DNA of 64,000 nucleotides from Cohnella panacarvi Gsoil 349 (GCF_000515335.1 NZ_KI911563.1:139735-203734); one strand, 5' to 3'; shown: positions 11,378 to 20,761, counted from the first letter of the stretch. Numbers and translations: made by a program. Notes: generated from the letters alone by a model not told the origin.

Positions 11378-12517
11378 ATGGCGCAATCGGTACTGATTCT
11401 GGGCGGCGGCATTATCGGATTGTCCTGCGCGCTGGAAGCGACCGGGCTAGGATTTCGGGTTACCGTAGTGGAGGAAAGCGGATTCGGCGGTCAAGCCACG
11501 GGAGCGGCGGCGGGCATGCTGGCGCCTTTCTCGGAAAATCCGGACGGCTTCGACCCGTTTTTCCGGCTATGCTTGGACAGCTTCATGCAATACCCCGAGT
11601 GGGTCCGGGAGATCGAGGAGATTTCCGGGGAGCGGGTGGAACTGAGCGCGAGCGGGAGCTTAAACGTGGCGTTCCACGAAGCGGATATGCTGCCGATGCA
11701 GACTCGGCTGCAATGGCAGCGGCCCTATTGCGCGCAGATGGAATGGCTGGACGAGTCCCGGTTGCACAGCGTGGAGCCGCGCATATCGCGCAAAGCGATC
11801 GGGGCGTTATATTGTCCCGCCGAAAGCCACGTATTCGCGCCGAAGCTGGCGATCGCCGCGGAAGAAGCTTGCAGGCGAGCCGGGGTTCGGCTCGTCCCGC
11901 ATGCAGGGCCGTTATCGAAGCTCGAAGTAACGAAAGCGTCCGGCGTATCCGTGACGATGGGCGATGCGCAAACTTGGCGCGCGGATCGGCTGGTCGTCTG
12001 CACCGGAGCTTGGAGCGGTTTTCTTCAGGAGTGGATTCGCGTGGGCGTTCCGGTTCATCCGATTCGCGGGCAAATTTGCGCCTATGACGCCGGGTTGGGA
12101 GAAGTTCGGCATATGGTCTTCTCGAGCCAGGCGTACTGGGTACGGAAAGACGACGGCACGATCGTCTGCGGGGCGTCGGAGGACGTGGCGGGGTTCGACC
12201 GAAGCGTAACGGCGCAAGGCATCGAGCGGTTGACAAGGTGGAGCGGCCGCGTGTTCTCCTTTCTGGAAGGAAAGACTCCCGTCAGAAGCTGGGCGGGCCT
12301 TAGGCCCGCGACGCTTGACGGCCGTCCGCTGATCGGCGAAGTTCCGGGCTGTCCCGAAGTTATCGTCGCGGCCGGGCATTATCGCAACGGCATTCTGCTC
12401 AGTCCCGCAACCGCGTCGATGGTCGGGCGGCTTCTGCTTGCGAAGACGGACTCGCAGGGCAACGCATTCAGCCTGGAGCGCTTCAACCGTACGGCGGAAA
12501 AGGAGAGATCGCGATGA
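11378..12517 (+). CDS. thiO: Glycine oxidase ThiO
   Basis: 379 residues. An FAD-dependent amine oxidase of the DAO family that makes dehydroglycine for thiazole synthesis under aerobic conditions. The N-terminal FAD fold is LILGGGIIGLSCALEA. SGFGGQATGAAAGMLAPF follows, and the C-terminal SWAGLRPATLDGRPLIG and AAGHYRNGILL segments are typical of ThiO. It starts 1 bp after thiG and overlaps thiD by ATGA. Confidence 0.93.
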   Translation: MAQSVLILGGGIIGLSCALEATGLGFRVTVVEESGFGGQATGAAAGMLAPFSENPDGFDPFFRLCLDSFMQYPEWVREIEEISGERVELSASGSLNVAFHEADMLPMQTRLQWQRPYCAQMEWLDESRLHSVEPRISRKAIGALYCPAESHVFAPKLAIAAEEACRRAGVRLVPHAGPLSKLEVTKASGVSVTMGDAQTWRADRLVVCTGAWSGFLQEWIRVGVPVHPIRGQICAYDAGLGEVRHMVFSSQAYWVRKDDGTIVCGASEDVAGFDRSVTAQGIERLTRWSGRVFSFLEGKTPVRSWAGLRPATLDGRPLIGEVPGCPEVIVAAGHYRNGILLSPATASMVGRLLLAKTDSQGNAFSLERFNRTAEKERSR

Positions 12518-13350
12518 GCGAGGCAGGTACTCGGCCCCCGATCGTCCTGACCGTCGCCGGTTCTGATTCGGGAGGGGGAGCGGGTATTCAAGCGGATTTG
12601 AAAACTTTTCAAGAGCTCGGCGTATACGGGATGAGCGTCATTACCGCGATTACCGCGCAGAACAGCGTCGGCGTCCAGCGTCTGGAACCGGTTTCCGCCG
12701 AGATGGTCGAAGCGCAGCTTGTCAGCGTGCTCGGAGATATCGGGGCCGACGCGGTCAAGACGGGGATGCTGCCGACGCGCGCGCACGTCGAGACGATAGC
12801 GGCAACCATACGCCGGTACAAGCCGAAGAGCCTCGTCGTCGACACGGTGTACGCGGCGAAGGACGGCTCCGCGCTCATGGGCGCGGACGCATTCGAAGCA
12901 ATGAAAGCGATGCTGCTGCCGTTAGCGGAAGTCGCAACGCCTAACTTGCCGGAAGCCTGTCGGCTTCTTGGCATGCGCGAGACGGACATTCGGTCCGTCG
13001 AAGACATGGAGCAAGCGGCTTTCAAGCTGCTGTCTTTCGGACCTCGGCATGTGCTGCTTAAGGGAGGCCACTTCAGCGGAGCTAAGGAAGCGATCGACGT
13101 CTTCGTCGGTCCGTCAACATCCGAGCCCGCGCGCCGAATAAGCGGGATTCGCCATGCCACGTCGCATACCCACGGCACAGGCTGCACGACGGCGTCGGCC
13201 GTCGCGGCGTATATCGCGCAAGGCTTTTCGCCCGAAGAGGCTTGCCGGCTAGCCAAATCGTTCGTATCCGGGGCGATCGCCGCCGCTTTTCCGACCGGCG
13301 CGGGAACGGGGTCGCTGTGGCACGGAGCTTGGCGCGATTTGCGGGAATAA
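12514..13350 (+). CDS. thiD: Bifunctional HMP kinase / HMP-phosphate kinase ThiD
   Basis: 278 residues. A ribokinase-fold enzyme that phosphorylates HMP and HMP-P to HMP-PP. Diagnostic segments are VAGSDSGGGAGIQADLKT (residues ~10-27), VKTGMLP, LVVDTV and the C-terminal anion hole HGTGCTTASAVAAYIA. Last gene of the thiamine operon. No terminator follows; rimM begins 53 bp later behind its own promoter-like sequence, so some read-through into rimM-trmD is possible. Confidence 0.96.
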   Translation: MSEAGTRPPIVLTVAGSDSGGGAGIQADLKTFQELGVYGMSVITAITAQNSVGVQRLEPVSAEMVEAQLVSVLGDIGADAVKTGMLPTRAHVETIAATIRRYKPKSLVVDTVYAAKDGSALMGADAFEAMKAMLLPLAEVATPNLPEACRLLGMRETDIRSVEDMEQAAFKLLSFGPRHVLLKGGHFSGAKEAIDVFVGPSTSEPARRISGIRHATSHTHGTGCTTASAVAAYIAQGFSPEEACRLAKSFVSGAIAAAFPTGAGTGSLWHGAWRDLRE

Positions 13351-13367
13351 TGACGATGCTTTATGAT
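13339..13367 (+). promoter_or_regulatory. Putative promoter for rimM-trmD
   Basis: TTGCGG (13339-13344), 17-bp spacer, TATGAT (13362-13367), overlapping the 3' end of thiD. The -10 is good, the -35 weak. It would uncouple rimM-trmD from the riboswitch-controlled operon. Confidence 0.5.
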
Positions 13368-13403
13368 AGTAGCTGAACTTTGTACCTGAAGGGAGCTGCT
13401 TCC

Positions 13404-13925
13404 ATGTCGGAAGAGCGCATGCTCAACGTGGGCAAAATCGTCAACACGCACGGCATCCGCGGCGAGGTGAAAGTGTACCCGCAGACCGATTTTCCCGATG
13501 TCCGCTTCAAACCGGGCGCAATGCTGACGATGTATCCGCCGGAATCCGGCTCTCCGGTCGCCGTCGAAGTCGTCTCGTCGCGCGAACAGAAGAAGATGTA
13601 CATCCTCAAGCTCAAAGGATACGACAATATTAATGAAGTCGAGCGCTATAAAGGCTGGGAGCTGAAAGTGTCCGATGCGGAGCGGGTACCGCTCGAAGAA
13701 GGGGAATACTACGTCCGCGATATTATCGGCTGCGAGGTCGTAACCGAAGAGGGACAGACGCTCGGCACGATCACGGACACGCTGTCGCCCGGCGCCAACG
13801 ACATATGGGTCGTTAAGCTGCCGAAGGGCAAGGAGCTGCTGCTGCCGGTCATCGACGGCGTCGTCTTGGATGTCGATATCGCCGCACGCAAAGTGAAAGT
13901 GCATCTGATGGAAGGGCTGCTGTAA
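13404..13925 (+). CDS. rimM: 16S rRNA processing / 30S maturation factor RimM
   Basis: 173 residues from ATG 13404 (site GAAGGGAGC upstream). The N-terminal RimM domain starts [20 protein letters not shown]. The C-terminal PRC-barrel covers ~100-170 ([43 protein letters not shown]). RimM binds S19 during 30S head assembly. trmD begins 2 bp after its stop. Confidence 0.97.
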   Translation: MSEERMLNVGKIVNTHGIRGEVKVYPQTDFPDVRFKPGAMLTMYPPESGSPVAVEVVSSREQKKMYILKLKGYDNINEVERYKGWELKVSDAERVPLEEGEYYVRDIIGCEVVTEEGQTLGTITDTLSPGANDIWVVKLPKGKELLLPVIDGVVLDVDIAARKVKVHLMEGLL

Positions 13926-13927
13926 CG

Positions 13928-14677
13928 ATGCGGATCGACGTATTGACGTTATTCCCCGAGATGTTCGCGGGCGTGTTCGGCGCCAGCATCCTCGGCAAAG
14001 CGAAAGACAAAGGCATCGTGTCCCTGAACACGGTCAACTTCCGCGATTTCGCGAACAATAAGCACGGGACCGTAGACGATACGCCTTATGGCGGAGGCGG
14101 GGGCATGGTTCTGAAAGCGGAGCCGATCTTCGGAGCCGTGGAACATCTCGCGGCCGGGGTTTCCGGGACGAACGGGCAGACTAAGCCTCCGCGCATCATT
14201 CTCATGTGCCCGCAAGGCGAGCCTTTGTCGCAACGCAAAGCGCTCGAGCTTGCGGAGGAAGATCATCTGATTTTCATTTGCGGTCATTACGAGGGCTACG
14301 ATGAACGGATTCGCCGGTATCTCGTCACGGACGAGCTATCGATCGGCGACTACGTGCTGACCGGCGGAGAGCTGCCGGCGATGGTCGTCATCGATACCGT
14401 CGTTCGCCTCTTGCCGGGCGTTCTCGGCAACGAGCGATCGGCGGTAACGGATTCCTTCAGCGACGGCTTGCTCGAATATCCGCATTATACGCGTCCCGCC
14501 GAGTTTCGCGGCTGGAAAGTGCCGGACGCGCTTCTGTCCGGCCATCATGCGGAGATCGAGAAGTGGCGGAGGAGGCAGTCGCTTCAGCGCACGCTGGAGC
14601 GCCGCCCCGAGCTGCTGGAATCGGCGGAGCTGACGGCTGAAGAGCGGAAGTGGCTGGAGGAACAGCTCTCGGAATAG
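13928..14677 (+). CDS. trmD: tRNA (guanine-37-N1)-methyltransferase TrmD
   Basis: 249 residues. A SPOUT-fold methyltransferase that makes m1G37 next to the anticodon and so prevents frameshifting. The knot motifs are visible as [44 protein letters not shown] and [11 protein letters not shown]. The C-terminal helical domain is [14 protein letters not shown]. The usual next gene, rplS, is separated here by 527 bp of repeat-bearing spacer instead of a short gap. Confidence 0.98.
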   Translation: MRIDVLTLFPEMFAGVFGASILGKAKDKGIVSLNTVNFRDFANNKHGTVDDTPYGGGGGMVLKAEPIFGAVEHLAAGVSGTNGQTKPPRIILMCPQGEPLSQRKALELAEEDHLIFICGHYEGYDERIRRYLVTDELSIGDYVLTGGELPAMVVIDTVVRLLPGVLGNERSAVTDSFSDGLLEYPHYTRPAEFRGWKVPDALLSGHHAEIEKWRRRQSLQRTLERRPELLESAELTAEERKWLEEQLSE

Positions 14678-14691
14678 GCTGTCATGCAGCA

Positions 14692-14957
14692 GACGGCTGC
14701 ATCAGGGGAACCTTCGCAGCCAGTATTCGTGCATGGTATGTCGGTCCGAATCGCACCCATGGGGAGTAACGCCTGCAATCCTGCAGATCATGCTGCCCGA
14801 ATCGAATCGTTTCGGAGTTACGGCTGCAATCCTGCAGGTAATGAGCAAGAAAAGTCGCGCTAAACCGCGCGCCCATACATAACACCTGCAAGTTCGCAGG
14901 TATCGTCTTGTAACGCATGGTGAGCTTGCGATTGGCTGTATCCTGGCAGTTATTTTA
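14692..14957 (+). repeat. Dispersed CTGCA dyad modules, family D
   Basis: Short dyads recur through the trmD-rplS spacer: ATGCAGC...GCTGCAT (14694-14712), GCCTGCAATCCTGCAG (about 14771-14786), GGCTGCAATCCTGCAGG (about 14822-14838), ACCTGCAAGTTCGCAGGT (about 14884-14901), and a decayed GGCTGTATCCTGGCAG (about 14934-14949). The middle copies are preceded by TAAC or TTAC. Spacing between the last four is about 51-62 bp. No terminator T-tracts and no coding potential are seen. Confidence 0.6.
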
Positions 14958-15063
14958 TTTACACTTATCGCTCGGAATACTTAACAGGCTTTTCTAACAA
15001 TATCAAGAGCCGACAGACTGGATAGACCGGAGATCAAGATCGCGATTTCGCGATAAAATCCCC

Positions 15064-15204
15064 TTGTGTTATGCGACCCGTTATGATAAAATTTCAAATG
15101 TTGTTCTGTTTGTTACGTAGGACGGTCCTCTGCACGCCATGATCCGAATGAGAGCATTCGGGGAGCGGGGTACGAACGTCTGTTATGGAAGGAGTGAGAC
15201 CCTA
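15064..15204 (+). promoter_or_regulatory. Putative promoter and structured leader of rplS
   Basis: TTGTGT (15064-15069), 17-bp spacer, TAAAAT (15087-15092). The leader of about 105 nt contains a GGAC/GTCC hairpin near 15120 and a perfect 6-bp hairpin CCGAAT / ATTCGG (15144-15161). L19 leaders that mediate ribosomal-protein autoregulation are known in Bacillota; whether this is one needs a covariance-model search. 14958-15063 shows nothing recognisable. Confidence 0.45.
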
Positions 15205-15549
15205 ATGAGTAACCTTATTCAAGCGATCACGCAAGAGCAGCTCCGCAAGGACGTGCCAAGCTTCCGTCCGGGCGATACGCTCAAAGTATACGTGAAAGTC
15301 GTCGAGGGTTCCCGTGAGCGCGTCCAGCTGTTCGAAGGCGTTGTTATCAAACGTCGCGGCGGCGGCATTAGCGAAACTTTCACGGTCCGCAAAATTTCTT
15401 ACGGCGTCGGCGTTGAGCGTGCTTTCCCAGTACACTCGCCTCGCATCGAGAAAATCGAAGTGACTCGCCGCGGTAAAGTTCGCCGTGCGAAACTGTACTA
15501 CCTGCGCAACCTTCGCGGTAAAGCAGCGCGTATCAAAGAAATTCGATAA
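15205..15549 (+). CDS. rplS: 50S ribosomal protein L19
   Basis: 114 residues from ATG 15205, preceded by GAAGGAGTGAG; the frame's extension to 15139 is leader. Family signature segments include [40 protein letters not shown] and the C-terminal [20 protein letters not shown]19 sits at the 30S-50S interface. A terminator follows immediately. Confidence 0.98.
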   Translation: MSNLIQAITQEQLRKDVPSFRPGDTLKVYVKVVEGSRERVQLFEGVVIKRRGGGISETFTVRKISYGVGVERAFPVHSPRIEKIEVTRRGKVRRAKLYYLRNLRGKAARIKEIR

Positions 15550-15558
15550 TGGCGTCAA

Positions 15559-15592
15559 AGGGGGGCTTGGCGATGTTCAAGTCTCCCTTTTT
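15559..15592 (+). terminator. Intrinsic terminator after rplS
   Basis: 11-bp stem AGGGGGGCTTG / CAAGTCTCCCT (two G-U pairs), followed by TTTTTG. Confidence 0.8.
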
Positions 15593-15626
15593 GCATTTTC
15601 TCCAAGACGAATCGAGGCGATAAAGA

Positions 15627-16376
15627 ATGGACCAGAACAATTCCAAAACGGACGAAATAGCCGATCCAATCGACCAGTCGACGGACAGCGATCGTGCGGT
15701 ATCGCCGCGACCTATGATATCGATCGACGAGCAGGATGGCCGAGCAGAGGGAGAGAACGGTTCGGGCGAGGCGGGAGCGCCGCAGAAGCCCGGCAATTCC
15801 AGAATGACGGGCGAAATTGTAGAGTGGATCAAAGCGCTGGCGATCGCCGGTTTGCTCGTCTTCGTCATTCGCTGGTTCCTGGTCAGTCCGTTCATCGTGG
15901 ACGGACCGTCGATGGAGCCGAACTTCTGGGATCGGGAACGGATTATCGTTAACAAAATCATTTACGACATTCGCGAGCCGAAACGCGGCGAAGTGATCGT
16001 ATTCCATGTGCCTGAAGAAAAACGCGATTTCATTAAGCGCGTCATCGGCGTGCCCGGAGACACGGTCAGAGTCGAGGGAGATAACGTATACATAAACGGC
16101 GAACTGATCGAGGAATCCTACTTGAAGAAGGCAATCGCGGAAGCGCAAGCCAACGAAGAAGATCGCTTATATAATGACATCGGTCCATACAGCAATTTCC
16201 CGAACGAAGCGTACCCTGACGGAAAAGTGCCGGATGGCATGCTTTTCGTCATGGGCGATCACCGCAACAATAGCGAAGACAGCCGCAGAATCGGGTATAT
16301 TCCGATCGATCGCGTCGTCGGACGCGCGGATCTCGTGTTCTGGCCGCTCAAAGATTTTCATTTCATTAAGCACTAA
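15627..16376 (+). CDS. lepB: Signal peptidase I
   Basis: 249 residues. A membrane-anchored serine protease that removes signal peptides. A charged cytoplasmic N-terminus of ~65 residues comes first. One membrane segment, [20 protein letters not shown] (~70-89), is followed directly by the catalytic-serine box [10 protein letters not shown] (Ser ~95). The lysine box is [13 protein letters not shown] and box E is [11 protein letters not shown]. The Lys/Ser dyad is intact. The acidic, Ser/Asp-rich N-terminal extension is longer than in B. subtilis SipS. It follows the rplS terminator, and rbgA starts 20 bp after it. Confidence 0.95.
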   Translation: MDQNNSKTDEIADPIDQSTDSDRAVSPRPMISIDEQDGRAEGENGSGEAGAPQKPGNSRMTGEIVEWIKALAIAGLLVFVIRWFLVSPFIVDGPSMEPNFWDRERIIVNKIIYDIREPKRGEVIVFHVPEEKRDFIKRVIGVPGDTVRVEGDNVYINGELIEESYLKKAIAEAQANEEDRLYNDIGPYSNFPNEAYPDGKVPDGMLFVMGDHRNNSEDSRRIGYIPIDRVVGRADLVFWPLKDFHFIKH

Positions 16377-16396
16377 GTTATGAACGGGGAATCGAA

Positions 16397-17293
16397 ATGA
16401 CGATACAATGGTTTCCCGGACATATGACCCGGGCCAAACGCCAAATCGAAGAAAAATTAAAGCTGATCGACGTCGTCATCGAGCTGCTCGACGCGAGAAT
16501 ACCGCAATCGAGCCGCAATCCGATGATCGACGAGATTACCGGCGCGAAGCCACGTCTAATTCTGCTAAACAAGGCGGATTTGGCGGATTCGGAGCGCACG
16601 GCGGAATGGAGCCGTTATTTTCGCGATAAGGGTCACATGACGCTGGCGATCGACGCGAATTCGGGGACCGGCGTGAAGGAGATTGCGGGCAAAGCGAAAG
16701 AGCTGCTTAAGGAGAAGATCCAACGCCAGATCGACAAAGGCATGAAACCGAGGCCTATTCGAGCGTTAATCGTCGGCATCCCGAACGTCGGCAAGTCCAC
16801 GCTGATCAACCGAATCGCGGGAAGGAACATCGCCATAACGGGCGACCGTCCGGGCGTAACGAAGGGCCAGCAATGGATCAAGACGGGCGGAGACCTCGAG
16901 CTGCTCGATACGCCGGGCATTCTGTGGCCGAGGTTCGACGATCCGATCGCCGGCTTCCGCTTAGCCGCTACCGGAGCGATCAAGGAAGACGTTCTGCATA
17001 TCGACGAAGTCGCTTGCTTCGTGCTGCAGGATTTGGTCCGGGGTTACCGGCCGATTCTCGCGGAGAGGTACGGGCTGACCGACCTTCCTGCGGAATTGCC
17101 GGATTTGCAATCCGCGGTCGACGTATTGGAGCAGATCGGACGGCGAAGAGGCTGTCTGGCCGGCGGAGGACATGTCGACTACGAGAAGGCCGCCGGCATC
17201 GTACTGCGCGAATTGCGCGCGGGCAAGCTCGGCCGGATGACGCTGGAATCGCCGGACGAATTCTCGGAGACGGCTTCGGAGCCGACAACGTGA
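16397..17293 (+). CDS. rbgA: Ribosome biogenesis GTPase RbgA (YlqF)
   Basis: 298 residues. A circularly permuted GTPase needed for late 50S maturation. The motif order is the hallmark: G4 LLNKADL (~residue 57) precedes G1 [12 protein letters not shown] (~128) and G3 DTPGILWP (~170). The N-terminus [15 protein letters not shown] is typical. The C-terminal ANTAR-like RNA-binding part is ~205-290. Linkage rplS-lepB-rbgA-rnhB matches B. subtilis except for the inserted lepB and DCC genes. Confidence 0.97.
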   Translation: MTIQWFPGHMTRAKRQIEEKLKLIDVVIELLDARIPQSSRNPMIDEITGAKPRLILLNKADLADSERTAEWSRYFRDKGHMTLAIDANSGTGVKEIAGKAKELLKEKIQRQIDKGMKPRPIRALIVGIPNVGKSTLINRIAGRNIAITGDRPGVTKGQQWIKTGGDLELLDTPGILWPRFDDPIAGFRLAATGAIKEDVLHIDEVACFVLQDLVRGYRPILAERYGLTDLPAELPDLQSAVDVLEQIGRRRGCLAGGGHVDYEKAAGIVLRELRAGKLGRMTLESPDEFSETASEPTT

Positions 17294-17307
17294 ATAATAG
17301 GTTGGAC

Positions 17308-17354
17308 AACCGCTGTGCGGCGCAGGTGAGATTGCGTCCGCATGGCGGTTTTTT
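17308..17354 (+). terminator. Intrinsic terminator after rbgA
   Basis: Two-part stem AACCGC-TG-TGCGG / CCGCA-TG-GCGGTT, followed by six T. Confidence 0.85.
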
Positions 17355-17429
17355 CATGCGCGCGTATTGCCGAAAAACGACGTAACGGGCGGATTACATG
17401 ATACAATGAACGTAAGGCGGGTGAGCGGA

Positions 17430-17867
17430 ATGAGCAATGGGCTGCAAATCGATGCGGAAGGTAAAGTCATTGCGTTAATCGACGGGCAGTGCGTCATGTG
17501 CAACGCGATTTCGCAATGGTATATCGAGCGCGACTCGGCCGACGTTTTCCGGTTCGCGTCGTTGCAGTCGTCCGTAGGTCGGGGGCTGCTTCGCGAGGGC
17601 GGGATGCCTGAATCGGGAATGGATACGTTCGTGCTCATTGACGGGGGTCGCTATTATACGAGGTCTACGGCTGCGCTTCGCGCGCTCCGCCGCTTGGGCG
17701 GTCGATGGCGGCTCGTCTACGGGGCGATTATCGTGCCTAAATTCATTCGGGACGGCGTGTATCGTTATATCGCGCGCAACCGGTATCGTTGGTTCGGGAA
17801 GGCGGAAAGCTGTCCGATTCCGACGCCGCAGTTGCGCGGCAAGTTTCTGGACTGGGACGAACAGTGA
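17430..17867 (+). CDS. DCC family thiol-disulfide oxidoreductase-like protein (DUF393, YuxK-like)
   Basis: 145 residues from ATG 17430, which follows a GGCGGGTGAG site; an in-frame ATG at 17406 is less likely. The family signature DxxCxxC is present as DGQCVMCN (~residues 17-24). SLQSSVGRGLLREGG, TFVLIDGGRYYTRSTAALRA and a C-terminal RNRYRWFGKAESCPIPT follow. The DCC family is named for this motif and is predicted to be thioredoxin-like; substrate unknown. It lies alone between the rbgA terminator and rnhB, whose coding sequence starts 56 bp later. Confidence 0.85.
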   Translation: MSNGLQIDAEGKVIALIDGQCVMCNAISQWYIERDSADVFRFASLQSSVGRGLLREGGMPESGMDTFVLIDGGRYYTRSTAALRALRRLGGRWRLVYGAIIVPKFIRDGVYRYIARNRYRWFGKAESCPIPTPQLRGKFLDWDEQ

Positions 17868-17923
17868 TTGTCAGGAAAATACATAAGCGAGCGGATGGGC
17901 GAGGGTGCAGGGGGCAACGCAGG

Positions 17924-18571
17924 ATGAAAGTAGAAAACGATAATCATGAACAAATCAATAGACTCGCATTCGAATCGGAGCTTTGGGCGCAAGGCTGCAC
18001 GGCGGTAGCGGGCGTGGACGAGGTCGGCCGGGGCTGTTTGTTCGGCGACGTCGTGGCGGCCGCGGTTATTCTGCCTGTCGGACTCGTGCTGGAGGAGGTT
18101 AACGATTCGAAGCAACTGAGCGAGAAAAAGAGGGATAGGCTCTACGATCAAATTATCGCGGAAGCTTCGGCATGGTCGGTCGCGAGAGTCGAAGCGAAGG
18201 TGATCGACGAGATCAACATCCGACAAGCGTCGCGGCTAGCGATGAAACAGGCGGTGCTCGGTTTGGGCGTCGTGCCGGAGCATTTGCTCGTGGATGCGGA
18301 AACGGTGGATTTGGAAGTGTCGCAGACTGCGATTATCAAGGGAGATTTCCTCAGCCAGTCGATCGCGGCGGCATCGATTATCGCCAAAGTAACGAGAGAC
18401 AGGCTGTGCGCGGACGTATGGGATCGGCTGTATCCGGGCTACGGCATCGCGGCGCACAAAGGTTACGCGACGAAGACGCATCGAGAAGCGATCGCGGCGC
18501 TCGGTCCGACGCCGCTGCATCGGCGCAGCTTCCTCGGGAACATCGGGGTGGAGCAGCAATTGTTGTTTTAG
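17924..18571 (+). CDS. rnhB: Ribonuclease HII
   Basis: 215 residues from ATG 17924. The frame is open back to 17789 inside the previous gene, but the conserved protein begins only after this point. It removes ribonucleotides from DNA. The active-site motif is GVDEVGRGCLFGDVVAAAV (~31-49); the further acidic residues are in LLVDAE and the KVTRDRLCADVWD region. GYGIAAHKGYATKTHREAI is the usual C-terminal segment. The ribosome-binding site is weak (GCAGG). Confidence 0.95.
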   Translation: MKVENDNHEQINRLAFESELWAQGCTAVAGVDEVGRGCLFGDVVAAAVILPVGLVLEEVNDSKQLSEKKRDRLYDQIIAEASAWSVARVEAKVIDEINIRQASRLAMKQAVLGLGVVPEHLLVDAETVDLEVSQTAIIKGDFLSQSIAAASIIAKVTRDRLCADVWDRLYPGYGIAAHKGYATKTHREAIAALGPTPLHRRSFLGNIGVEQQLLF

Positions 18572-18638
18572 GCATTTAGGGCTGTAATCGATTTGCCGAT
18601 ACATAGAATAGATAGATTGAGCGGCGGGAGGAAACGGC

Positions 18639-20468
18639 ATGAGCATGAACGTCAATATCGGACAACTCGCGCGGGCGTTGCTCGGCGACGCGCAGCCCGC
18701 GGACGCGGCGCGCGCGTTAGAGCTGAGAATCGGTCAAATCGTGCGCGGCGTGCTGCTCGAGATGATGGACAATCAAGAGGGGCTAGTCAACATCAACGGG
18801 CTGCATGTTCGCGCCAAGCTGGAAGCGGACATGCCTCTCGGTCGCGGCATGTTGCTGCAGGTGCAGCCGAGCCCAAACGGAGATGTCGTGCTGAAGCCGC
18901 TTGCCGACGCGACGGACGCATTGCCGGAGGAAGCGCTGAAGGACGCGCTGAAGTCGTTCGGCTTGCCGGATCAAAGGACGAGCATGGAGCTATTGCGCGG
19001 ACTGAAGCGCGACGGCTATCCGCTGACGAAGGAAACGGCGGCGCATTTCCACGCGGCGATGGCGGCCAAGCCTGCCGGCGTCGATGCGCAAACGTGGATG
19101 GGCGCGGCGGACGTGGCGTTCCGTCGCGGATTGACGCCGACGGAGACGACGCTCGGATCGCTGCGGCAAGCGTTATTCGGACAGCCTCTGCACGAGGGGC
19201 TTAACGAGCTTCAGACAGCGCTCTCGAAGTGGCTGGGCGGCGAAGAGGCGACGGGCTCGCAGGCGCGTGCGAGTATGACAGGGAAGGACGCTGTCGCGGC
19301 GGGTCAGCGCTTGCAGCAAGTGCTAGCCCAAGGGGCTGCGATCGTCGCGGAAGGCGAGGCGCATCTGTCGGGCATGGCCCGGCCGGCTGGCCTCGGCGCG
19401 CCTGCGGCCGGCATGGAAGCCCCGGCGCAGGCGGCGGGTTCGCGGCCTGCAACTGTAACTGGCCCGGCCCAGCCTGCGGCAGGGGCCGGCACGGGTACGG
19501 CCGCCGAGGCAACGCAGGCGGCCGGAGCTGGCGCGCGGGCGGCGGATGCCCCGCGCGCCGATAGCTCGAGCGCGGCGAACGCGACTAGCGTCGCTGCGCC
19601 GCGGCCTGGCGCGGCGGATGCCGCTCGCCCGCAAGCCCAGGCGCTGCCGCTGGAGTCGGCAGCGCAAGAGCCGCGCGCCGCGGCATTGCCGGCGGCGCCG
19701 AAGCAGGAAGCGGCCGCGTGGATCGGCCGCTTCCTGCAATGGCTCGGCGTGGAGCACGAGCATAAGCTGCTGCAGCACGCCGAGCCATTGACGGCGCAGC
19801 AGCGGATGCCCGGCCCCGGCGCCGAGTTGCCAGCCTCCGCTCCGGCAATGCCGGGGGCTGCGGACAACCCCGAGGCTCGCGGAGCCGCGGATACGCTCAA
19901 GAGCGCCTTGCTCGCGCTGGCGTCGCACGACGACGCTCCGCCCGCTCTCCGCGAGGCGGCGCAGCATCTGGCCAACCAAGTTACCGGCCAGCAGTTGCTG
20001 CTCACGTCCGATCGCAACCCGAATGTGCCGCTCAGCCATATGACGCTGTTCATTCCGATGAAGAACGAGAACGGCGACACGACGGCGACCGTCCACGTTC
20101 AATCGAGGCGCAACCGGCGCGGCGAGTGGGACGCGGACAATTGCAGGCTGTTGTTCGATCTTCGCATGCGCCATATCGGCGATACGATCGTCGACGTGCA
20201 AGTCGTCGACAAAATCGTCTCGTTAAAGCTGCTCAGCGACTTCCCGGGCATGTCCGAACTGATCGAGCAGGCGAGAGGCGAGCTTAGCGCGGGAATGGAA
20301 GGCGCGGGCTTCCAATTGTTATCGTTGAACGTGGCTCCGTTGCCGCAATGGAAGCCGGGCTCGGAAGCGGCCGCTGCCGATGCGGCGGCCGGCAACGGCT
20401 TGGAACGCACCGTTCCGGCCGGCGCGTACGCCGCCAAGCCTTACAAAGGGGTTGACTTCCGCGCATGA
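18639..20468 (+). CDS. ylqG: YlqG-like protein with FliK-type C-terminal domain
   Basis: 609 residues. The position between rnhB and an FlhB-like gene matches ylqG of B. subtilis. The N-terminal part (1-~215) is globular with no recognised fold. Residues ~220-350 are a low-complexity Ala/Pro/Gly linker. The C-terminal part (~450-580) has the hook-length-control pattern: MTLFIPMKNENGDTTATVHV, CRLLFDLRMRHIGDTIVDVQ, and DFPGMSELIEQARGELSAGM. This resembles the FliK C-terminal core that binds FlhB. The linker is notably G+C-rich compared with its surroundings. It overlaps the next start by ATGA. Function unknown; the pairing with the FlhB-like protein suggests a secretion-switch-like role. Confidence 0.75.
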   Translation: MSMNVNIGQLARALLGDAQPADAARALELRIGQIVRGVLLEMMDNQEGLVNINGLHVRAKLEADMPLGRGMLLQVQPSPNGDVVLKPLADATDALPEEALKDALKSFGLPDQRTSMELLRGLKRDGYPLTKETAAHFHAAMAAKPAGVDAQTWMGAADVAFRRGLTPTETTLGSLRQALFGQPLHEGLNELQTALSKWLGGEEATGSQARASMTGKDAVAAGQRLQQVLAQGAAIVAEGEAHLSGMARPAGLGAPAAGMEAPAQAAGSRPATVTGPAQPAAGAGTGTAAEATQAAGAGARAADAPRADSSSAANATSVAAPRPGAADAARPQAQALPLESAAQEPRAAALPAAPKQEAAAWIGRFLQWLGVEHEHKLLQHAEPLTAQQRMPGPGAELPASAPAMPGAADNPEARGAADTLKSALLALASHDDAPPALREAAQHLANQVTGQQLLLTSDRNPNVPLSHMTLFIPMKNENGDTTATVHVQSRRNRRGEWDADNCRLLFDLRMRHIGDTIVDVQVVDKIVSLKLLSDFPGMSELIEQARGELSAGMEGAGFQLLSLNVAPLPQWKPGSEAAAADAAAGNGLERTVPAGAYAAKPYKGVDFRA

Positions 20469-20761
20469 GCAGAGAAGAGGCGAAGAGCCGAACGCTGCCC
20501 AAGAAAGCGGTAGCCCTCAAATATAGTCCCGAACAAAGATCCGCGCCGGTCGTCGTGGCCAAGGGCCAGGGCGTCATCGCGGAAGAGATCCTGCGCAAAG
20601 CACAGGAAAGCGGTGTTCCGGTGCAGGAGGACTCTTCGCTCGTCGAAGTGCTGTCCAAGCTTGACCTGGAGCAGGAAATTCCTTCCGAGCTCTATTCGTT
20701 GGTCGCCGAAATTCTCAGTTTCGTCTACCGCTCCGACCAACGCGCTTCCAGGCGCAACTAA
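20465..20761 (+). CDS. ylqH: FlhB C-terminal-domain paralogue (YlqH/FlhX-like)
   Basis: 98 residues. It aligns with the part of FlhB after the autocleavage site: KKAVALKYSPEQRSAPVVVA corresponds to HFAVALQYDGTKMDAPKVIA of the flhB product in this window. AKGQ and SELYSLVAEILSFVYR also match. It lacks the FlhB membrane domain and the NPTH cleavage tetrapeptide. Similar stand-alone FlhB tails are known (YlqH; FlhX of Helicobacter, reported to replace the cleaved FlhB fragment). Translationally coupled to the FliK-like gene upstream. Confidence 0.85.
   Translation: MSREEAKSRTLPKKAVALKYSPEQRSAPVVVAKGQGVIAEEILRKAQESGVPVQEDSSLVEVLSKLDLEQEIPSELYSLVAEILSFVYRSDQRASRRN

Noticed and set aside
14682-14918. 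78-codon minus-strand frame in the trmD-rplS spacer
   Set aside because: Made of dyad repeats with no ribosome site; codon pattern unlike the neighbouring genes.
17789-17923. 45-residue N-terminal extension of RnhB
   Set aside because: Overlaps the end of the DCC-family gene in another frame and is not part of RNase HII; the conserved protein starts after ATG 17924.
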